Of a DNA stretch of 64,000 nt, positions 58,937-64,000 are shown one piece after another; position 1 is the first letter of the stretch; every line of letters begins with the position of its first letter. The notes below the pieces were generated by a model, which made no database searches, was not told the DNA's origin, and worked only from the letters and a program-made list of their open reading frames with translations. The translations under genes and the position numbers were made by a program. The DNA comes from Nereocystis luetkeana (lineage: Eukaryota; Sar; Phaeophyceae; Laminariales; Laminariaceae), in assembly GCA_031213475.1 (NCBI GenBank), contig JARUPZ010000034.1, forward strand, positions 2,870,614 to 2,934,613, written 5' to 3'.

Positions 58937-59004
58937 TCTCCTCCTCCTCCTCCTCCTCCTCCTCCTCCTCCTCCTCCTCCTCCTCCTCCTCCCCCTCCTC
59001 CTCC
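58937..59004. repeat. (CTC)n microsatellite, poly-Glu in exon 1
   Basis: About 20 CTC units with one interruption. In the minus frame that joins downstream exons it encodes poly-Glu; the Arg-rich and Gly-rich frames are shadows. Confidence 0.85.
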
Positions 59005-59216
59005 TGATCCCAGCATGAATCGCACCCCCCCTCAGCATCTCTGGCTCCAGCTCCTCCTCCACCATTGCCGTGTCCATCACGCAAACGTTCAGTCTGTTTG
59101 TCAACCTTCCTCGAAGCGCGTTGCGTAGGTTGTGAACGCTCACCCAGGCACACCGGCCGTAGACTCCTAGGGGCAGCCAGATGGTGAGAGAATACACTGG
59201 CTCCAAGGCTTCGCAA

Positions 59217-59806
59217 TTCATCCGCTGTCGGTTCTGGTTGATATGTCCGCTCGCCAGGAAGGATACCGTCCTGCAGGTCTGTATCTCCTTCCTTCGCTCA
59301 CAATAGAACCGCAACGAGTTCGAATGGGGCAGGGGATGCGAGCGAATTCGTACGTTCCGTCTGGAGTTTGGACGATACACTTTGGACACCATAAAAAATG
59401 CTGGGCTGAAGAGACGCAATTGACGCCGAGCGAAGCGAAGGAGTCTATACGTCTACTGCTGTGTGAGGACTACTGCCGTGTGGGCCTACCGTAGTAACAT
59501 ACGACTACACGACATGACTACGACTACATACGTGTACGCAACAGGTAATGCTGCTGTGGGCACTGCTGCACCTCTGGAGTACACCAGGTACTACACTAAA
59601 AAGACACATAATGGACGGGAATACAATCACCGTTTGTTTTTTTTTCGAAATATCAAACGGTTATTATATTTCCGGCTATAGTTGAATGCACAATATAATA
59701 ACGTACCTGGTAACATGCAACGAACCTGCTAGTACGCCATAAATTCAATCCCGGCAACGCCACAGACCACCAATGCACACTCTTCTACTACTCTCTTGTG
59801 GCGGCC
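59217..59806. other. Intergenic, no gene
   Basis: A few 'tactactg/cagtag' palindromic bits and TACCTGGTA at about 59704 are present; nothing coding is recognised. Confidence 0.35.
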
Positions 59807-60110
59807 TTACTTGCCAGTTTTGGTGTCCTCCAGCACCTTCTCGCACCTCGATATCTCCCTTTCAGTAGTTTCCTGCCATCCTTTGCCCCTTGTTCGCTGT
59901 CTCTTTTTTCTCTGGCAGCCTGCTACCGCAGCTTCTTCCTCGATTGTCCAGCCACATAATTCATCAACTCCATTAGTGGATCCGGCCGGGTTGGCCTCGG
60001 GGTCGCCAGATGCTTCCTCCATCGAGCTTTCCGACCTCCGTGAGGCGCTTCTGCTGTTGTTGCGTTCGGCGGCAGGATCTGCTGCATTCGGCGGCAGAAT
60101 CAGCTTTGTT
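59807..60110 (-). CDS. Possible 3' exon of an unknown basic protein
   Basis: The minus frame reads '...RSESSMEEASGDPEANPAGS' and ends 'CQRKKRQRTRGKGWQETTER' ... 'EDTKTGK' then stop. The mixed-charge, disordered look resembles a nuclear protein tail more than the hydrophobic plus-strand frame over the same bases. No domain is recognised, and no donor exon was found upstream. Confidence 0.3.
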
Positions 60111-60494
60111 CGTGTGTGTGTGATTGGCCTAAGTCACGAAAATGATTGTAGTTTTGTCTGTGTGATTGGCCTACGTCACCTTCTTTCAGGACCCAACACT
60201 GCGAAATTCAACTTTGCAAGATTTACGTCTCGTCTACATCCCATTTTTACTGAATTCCCAAATTGTATGAAAAGCCTTTTGGGTTTTTATAAGAAACTGA
60301 AAAAAGCCTTTTGGGTTTTAAAACTTTTTTTTCATTTTTTTTTGTAAAAATCGTTCATTTTCTCGGAACCTAAAGAACGAAGGGGAACATGTTTTTTTGA
60401 ACAGGGACCAATCAGCGCCTTCTGCCGAATCTTTTGTTTATTATCAGTTCGACTTTCGATTTCGATTCTGTTTGTATTGGTAGTTTTTTTTTTT

Positions 60495-60975
60495 TTTCCA
60501 AACGGCTGCAGGCGGCGCAACTTGTTTTTTCTGGTTGCAAATTGTCAACACGTCAACACACGCTATGATAGAAACCGGCCATGGGGTGAAGACGGTGTGG
60601 GGTAGGTCGGAGCCCCTAACGAGCGCACTCTGTTCAGAATTCGTAGTCGTTGGTTTTGTCGATCGATGTCAGTCAAGGACTCGGAATCTCGCCGCTTCGA
60701 ACCAAAGATCGCCCTGAGTTTTCCTCTATTGCAGAGGACTTTTAATAACTATATGGAGGAGGGAGAATTGCAAGCCGATGTTGGCCCAATAACATCGCCG
60801 CCGATGTTGGCCCAACATCGGTGTTTTGGCCCAATGACATCGCCGATGTTGGCCCAACCACGTTTTTTTCGGGCTTTTCCATGAATAATTTAGAAGTCTT
60901 TTTTCTAAACGCGCCCATAGGAAGCGTGTTCTAAAACAATCTGGAGGGTATCTTTGAAGTTCACACTTTTTTTTA
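60495..60975. mobile_element. Decayed copy of the AGACCTATGCCAATGG TIR element
   Basis: It contains 'aacggctgcaggcggcgcaa', 'tcggagcccctaacgagcgc' and 'ggactcggaatctcgccgct', then a variant centre with repeated 'ccgatgttggccca' and finally 'cccataggaagcgtgttcta'. The terminal AGACCTATGCC ends are missing. Confidence 0.7.
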
Positions 60976-61185
60976 TTATTATTACTCTTAGCTTGCCATC
61001 CGACGATGTGCAGCATGATCTTCAAGATGGATCACTCATAACTTTCCCGAAAAAAGAAGAAAACCTCGGAAAAAAAGGAAACCCATGCACCAAGTCTACC
61101 GCCCTTCCGTGCCAACTTTCGGCTTGTCTACTCTATTTGCTGTATTTGCTCCTGCTTCCTTCTCATTACGTTCTATTTTTAAATC

Positions 61186-62115
61186 CTAAGCTGCATCCAA
61201 GCTCCTTCCCCACGCCATCGGTGTGGGTCTGTCGTCCCTCCCCCCCCTGTTCCTTCTTCCTTCTTGGCGGTCCCTAAGCTGAAGCTTGAACCTCGACACC
61301 CTCCTCGAAATGGCGACCTGAGTGGTGACCGAGACGATTTGGAGCAGGCGTTCCTTCACTACCCCCTTCCTTGCCATCGACCCACCATCCCTCCCCCCCA
61401 CGACGCTAGCTGCCAGCTGGTCGATGAAGTTGCTGCCCTCTACCCCGAGGCGCCCAAAGCTTTCCATCGCTAAGGTGGCTAGTTCGTGGCTCCGCTCGTC
61501 GTCGTCGAAGGACACATGTCCCGGACGCGCGTAGTGTTGGCTCTTGCGCGCCTCGGAGGTAGAGGCAGCTGATCCATCATGATTGACCAGCGCTGCCTCC
61601 TCGCAGGTGGACCTGCGCTTGCGGGTCTGCATGGGTGACGTCCAGCAGGATGGACTTTTCCCTGTATTCCCGGTTAGGAGCGTCCCGAAGACCTCCTCTC
61701 CTGACAACGATGTCCATCCGCAGGTTCCGGTCTGCAGTGAACGGTTCGCCGCTCTCCACTTGGTGAGGGATTCCCAGCCGCTTCAGCGTGCGGGAGATCG
61801 CGTGAACCAACGGTTGATGTTGGTTTACCTGTGCCCCTGCCCTGGGGCACAGATGCGTGCGTGGCGTGTGTCTATGTCGACTGCCTCGCAGCAGGGGCAC
61901 CTCACCGCCACGTGCTCCTCGATGCCTATGAAGCGCCTTCCCATGCCCACGAACTCCTCTGCTGGTATGACACGGAGCGAGTCTGTTGGCCTCGCCCGAA
62001 GGCAAGCAGTGGCTCCTGCTCCTTGTAGACTCCTCCTGTAGCGAGCTTTGGCGAAGGCCTTGGTCTCTCTCCCCCCCTGCGGGTCGCCTGGTCCAGGTGG
62101 GCGTGCAATCTCCGG
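61186..62115 (-). pseudogene. Non-LTR retrotransposon C-terminal zinc finger and restriction-like endonuclease, frameshifted
   Basis: Read across frames, the minus strand shows a CCHC-like cluster ('RCPCCEAVDIDTRHARIC'), then 'VNQHQPLVHAISRTLKRLGI', 'QVESGEPF', 'RMDIVVRRGG' and 'ILLDVTHADPQAQV'. This E...D...D spacing fits the PD-(D/E)XK restriction-like endonuclease of R2/NeSL-type retroelements. It continues with 'ESFGRLGVEGSNFIDQLAAS' to 'TTQVAISRRVSRFKLQL'. At least two frameshifts (near 61845 and 61580) break it, and its upstream end is cut at about 62115 by a TIR-element terminus. The nuclease assignment is inference from motif spacing; the retroelement-like nature is well supported. 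Confidence 0.6.
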
Positions 62116-62157
62116 TAGCCCCTTTTTTTATTGATACTTCGCTTTCCCATTGGCATC
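62116..62157. mobile_element. Solo terminus of the AGACCTATGCCAATGG TIR element
   Basis: 'ttttttattgatacttcgct' followed by 'ttcccattggcatc' matches the right ends of the full copies. It sits exactly between two retroelement remnants. Confidence 0.6.
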
Positions 62158-62194
62158 ACACATAGTAGATACCTGGTAGGTCTTAATCACATCA

Positions 62195-63290
62195 TGATTC
62201 AGTCGAACACTACGCCGATGATGCAGGAATTGTCTCGAAGTCGGCTGAAGGGCTCGCAAAAATGATGACAGTCATCGTGACTGTCTTCGAAGCAGCAGGC
62301 CTCACGGTGTCGGAAAAGAAGACTGAGACAATGGTCCTACAAACACCAGACCGGACAACCCTCGCACCACCGCTCGTCATCGAAGCGGCAGGTCAGAGAT
62401 ATAAGCAGACGACCCAGTTCTTATACCTAGGCGGCGTTATCCACGAAAACGCTGCGCTCTCGCTCGAAATCGACCGACGGATCCGCCTCATGCGAGCATG
62501 CCTCAAACGGTTCGGCCCGGAGTTGTATGATAGGACGACCGCCCCCCTTAGCCTTAAAGTCCGAATGCTGAAGGCCGAGGTGATTGAGACCCTGCTGTAC
62601 GGGTGTGTGACGTGGACCCTCAGAGCGGAACACTTTGCCAAGCTTCGAACGGCTCACCACCAAGTCCTGTTGCGAGTCATTGGCTTCGAGCACCGACTTC
62701 GTACTGACCATGCCACCCTCTCGTACGCGAAGGCCCTCAAGATGACACGTTGCGAGAGCATCGAAACGACCATTCGTAAACGGCGGCTCTTCTTTGCGGG
62801 GGGCGTGGCACGGCAAAGCAAGGAGCGATTACCCAGTCGGATAATGTTCGGGACGATAGCTGGTGCGGAGAACCCGAGACCAGGCGGACAGTGTAAGACT
62901 TGGCATAGATGCATAGTCGAAGACCTTAGGGAGTTCCGACCCACCGAAGGGTCAACGGAAGTTGCCCCCTTGGTGTTTGGAGTTGAGACCGCGTTGTGGT
63001 CCACTGCAGCCAAAAAGGCGGGGAAGTGGTACCGGGGGGTCCTTGAAGCAGCCGAACGGTTCATGGTGAGGTGGCACGAGGCTGAGGCTGAGATGAGTAG
63101 GCAGCGTCGCGCATCCGCCGTGGAGGGTGTCCAAGGGAAAGGGGGTGGAGGGGGCAACAGGAGAAGTGGCAGAAAGCCCGACCAAGGGAATGCGGAGAGG
63201 GGGGGGAACAGGAGGGGTAGAAGGGAAACGACGGTAGACGAAAGTAGGAAGAAGATGGCAAACAGGGTAGCAAGGCACCAAGTCGACTAG
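62195..63290 (+). pseudogene. Non-LTR retrotransposon ORF2 fragment, RT catalytic box to C-terminus
   Basis: The frame enters at the RT palm motif 'HYADDAGIVSKSAEGLAKMM' (YADD carries the catalytic Asp pair) and runs open for about 360 residues through 'AAGLTVSEKKTETMVL', 'FLYLGGVIHE', 'LKVRMLKAEVIETLLYGCVT', 'RKRRLFFAGGVARQ' and 'RLPSRIMFGTIAG' to a Gly/Arg-rich tail. The first ATG is at 62262, after the catalytic box, so this is a 5'-truncated LINE. It shares its domain with 53649-54430 but differs clearly in sequence, so the two are separate insertions of related families. The reading frame is intact, which suggests a fairly recent insertion. Confidence 0.85.
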
Positions 63291-64000
63291 GAAGTAGAAT
63301 ATGACCATACTACTAGTGCTACCAACTGGTGCAGCTGGTTCGAACGTGGTCTTCCCTTGTCTTCTTCTCTTTTTTTTTTCTTTTTTTTTCTTGCGCTGAC
63401 TCTCCGTGATTTTCATTTTATTTTATTTTTCTCTTCCTTTTCTGATTGAGAAGCCGTATACTGAAGGAGCCGTGTGGCGTGGTTGGATGACGAACCTGCT
63501 CTGCTCGTTTCGTATTGTCTGACGCCAAGGGGCTGGACATAGTTGACGAACGCAGGGCGGAGACGGCAGTCTGGGTAGCAAGGTACCAGGCGGATTAGCA
63601 GGGAGAACCTGGCTATACTACTCGTACCACAAACTGCTGCCGCCACCTGGAAGGTGCTTTTTGGGCTTTGGTCTGCCTGTTATTTCCCCTTTGTTTTTTT
63701 TCCTATGTTATTGTTTTCCTTGGTTCTTTGTCTTACTCTGTTTACAAGCAGTGAATGGTGTTTTTTGTTTTTTTTTTTCTTTTTTCCAGCTCGTTCTTTT
63801 TCAAGTGTTGGCTACCTCGCCTGCGGGGGGGGGGCACGACAGATTGTTTCTCCTAGGTTTTGCTTTCATTTTTTTTCTTTTTCTCTTTCGATTTGTCTGC
63901 GTACTTTATTTTTGTTTTCTCTTTGATTGTTTCTTTTCGTTTCACTATTTCATAGATTGCGTATGTCGTGCCTGTCGTATCTAGTATGATGACATGGCTT
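63291..64000. other. Retroelement 3' flank, T-rich, no gene
   Basis: Long T/C-rich stretches (63365-63450, 63660-63960) dominate. 'gtagcaaggtaccaggcgg' at about 63570 echoes 'gtagcaaggcaccaagtcg' at 63270, a short local duplication. No coding signal was found. Confidence 0.45.

Larger units (their letters stand above)
56468..59216 (-). pseudogene. DUF6729-like zinc-ribbon protein with Pro/Gly repeat tail, two frameshifts
   Basis: I place five exons: 59216-58839, 58699-58484, 58332-58217, 58060-57839, 57729-56468. Exon 1 is acidic (poly-Glu from a CTC repeat). Exons 2-5 follow the layout I recall for DUF6729: 'YLHPTVYAHANRLCF...PPCKKYGW', 'SKGWTQGRRVSGVAEDWWMI', 'ICKLCHLDHDKL' (Cys/His metal-binding look), 'FTSYDPGVTQMYSERFPWIG' and 'LALSLKSLITSG'. 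Two one-base losses are needed, near 58277 (after 'MIGTRL') and near 58016 (before 'VTASRQIEG'), so the copy is broken or the assembly has indels. The last intron is GC-AG (CAG|GCAAGT). The final exon adds a long 'APGVGGLLPGFGG' repeat. The family is common in repeat-rich protist genomes and is often transposon-associated; its function is unknown. Domain identity is from memory and needs a profile search. Confidence 0.55.

Noticed and set aside
58856-59419. 187-aa minus frame ending in poly-Arg
   Set aside because: It is a shadow of the (CTC)n repeat; the poly-Glu frame is the one that joins downstream exons in phase.
59796-60347. 183-aa plus-strand frame, hydrophobic
   Set aside because: Its C-terminal part runs through a dispersed repeat and T-rich DNA; the opposite strand reads more like protein.
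62262-63290. Complete retrotransposon gene starting at the first ATG
   Set aside because: The RT catalytic YADD box lies upstream of that ATG in the same frame, so the ATG is internal and the element is 5'-truncated.

Overview
This is eukaryotic nuclear DNA from what looks like a flagellated, plastid-bearing protist, most likely a photosynthetic stramenopile. The reasons are three spliced genes with GT-AG introns (plus two GC-AG introns), an intraflagellar transport protein, and a citramalate synthase whose N-terminus resembles a heterokont bipartite plastid presequence ('SAWGFVRP', like the ASAFAP motif). The species is not identifiable from the sequence alone.

Layout. At the left edge is a frameshifted tyrosine recombinase (1-1005, minus), then a 120-bp tandem repeat and pentamer-type minisatellites (4.8-7.1 kb). 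The minus-strand gene for IFT70/TTC30 covers 7.5-16.0 kb; I could place 15 exons whose phases all agree. From 16.9 to 19.9 kb come GACCC arrays, a 760-bp-period tandem repeat and a TA-flanked MITE. The plus-strand gene for mRNA cap (guanine-N7) methyltransferase covers 25.1-30.1 kb in 12 exons. From 30.7 to 37.5 kb lies a nest of repeats: a 1.14-kb non-coding element inserted into an older copy of itself, and again into a second copy of the MITE. A small predicted membrane protein sits at 38.5-38.9 kb. The minus-strand citramalate synthase gene (41.6-51.6 kb, 15 exons, 667 aa) carries two TIR elements in its introns. One of these, in intron 1, is a 1.3-kb palindrome made by nested insertion. 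The right end (52-64 kb) holds a tRNA-derived SINE, three non-LTR retrotransposon remnants, further TIR-element copies and a frameshifted DUF6729-like gene with a Pro/Gly repeat tail.

The genes are unrelated housekeeping functions (flagellar assembly, mRNA capping, isoleucine-precursor synthesis) and do not form an operon or pathway cluster. The most unusual signals are non-genic: (i) a 9-bp palindrome-like word TACC(A/T)GGTA, present at least 25 times against about 0.5 expected; (ii) over-abundance of TATTAATA; (iii) several short-motif arrays that share one architecture but differ in core sequence; (iv) the nested non-coding element with a GC-rich terminal hairpin. All exon boundaries were assigned by eye from splice consensus, phase agreement and remembered family conservation; no alignment was run.
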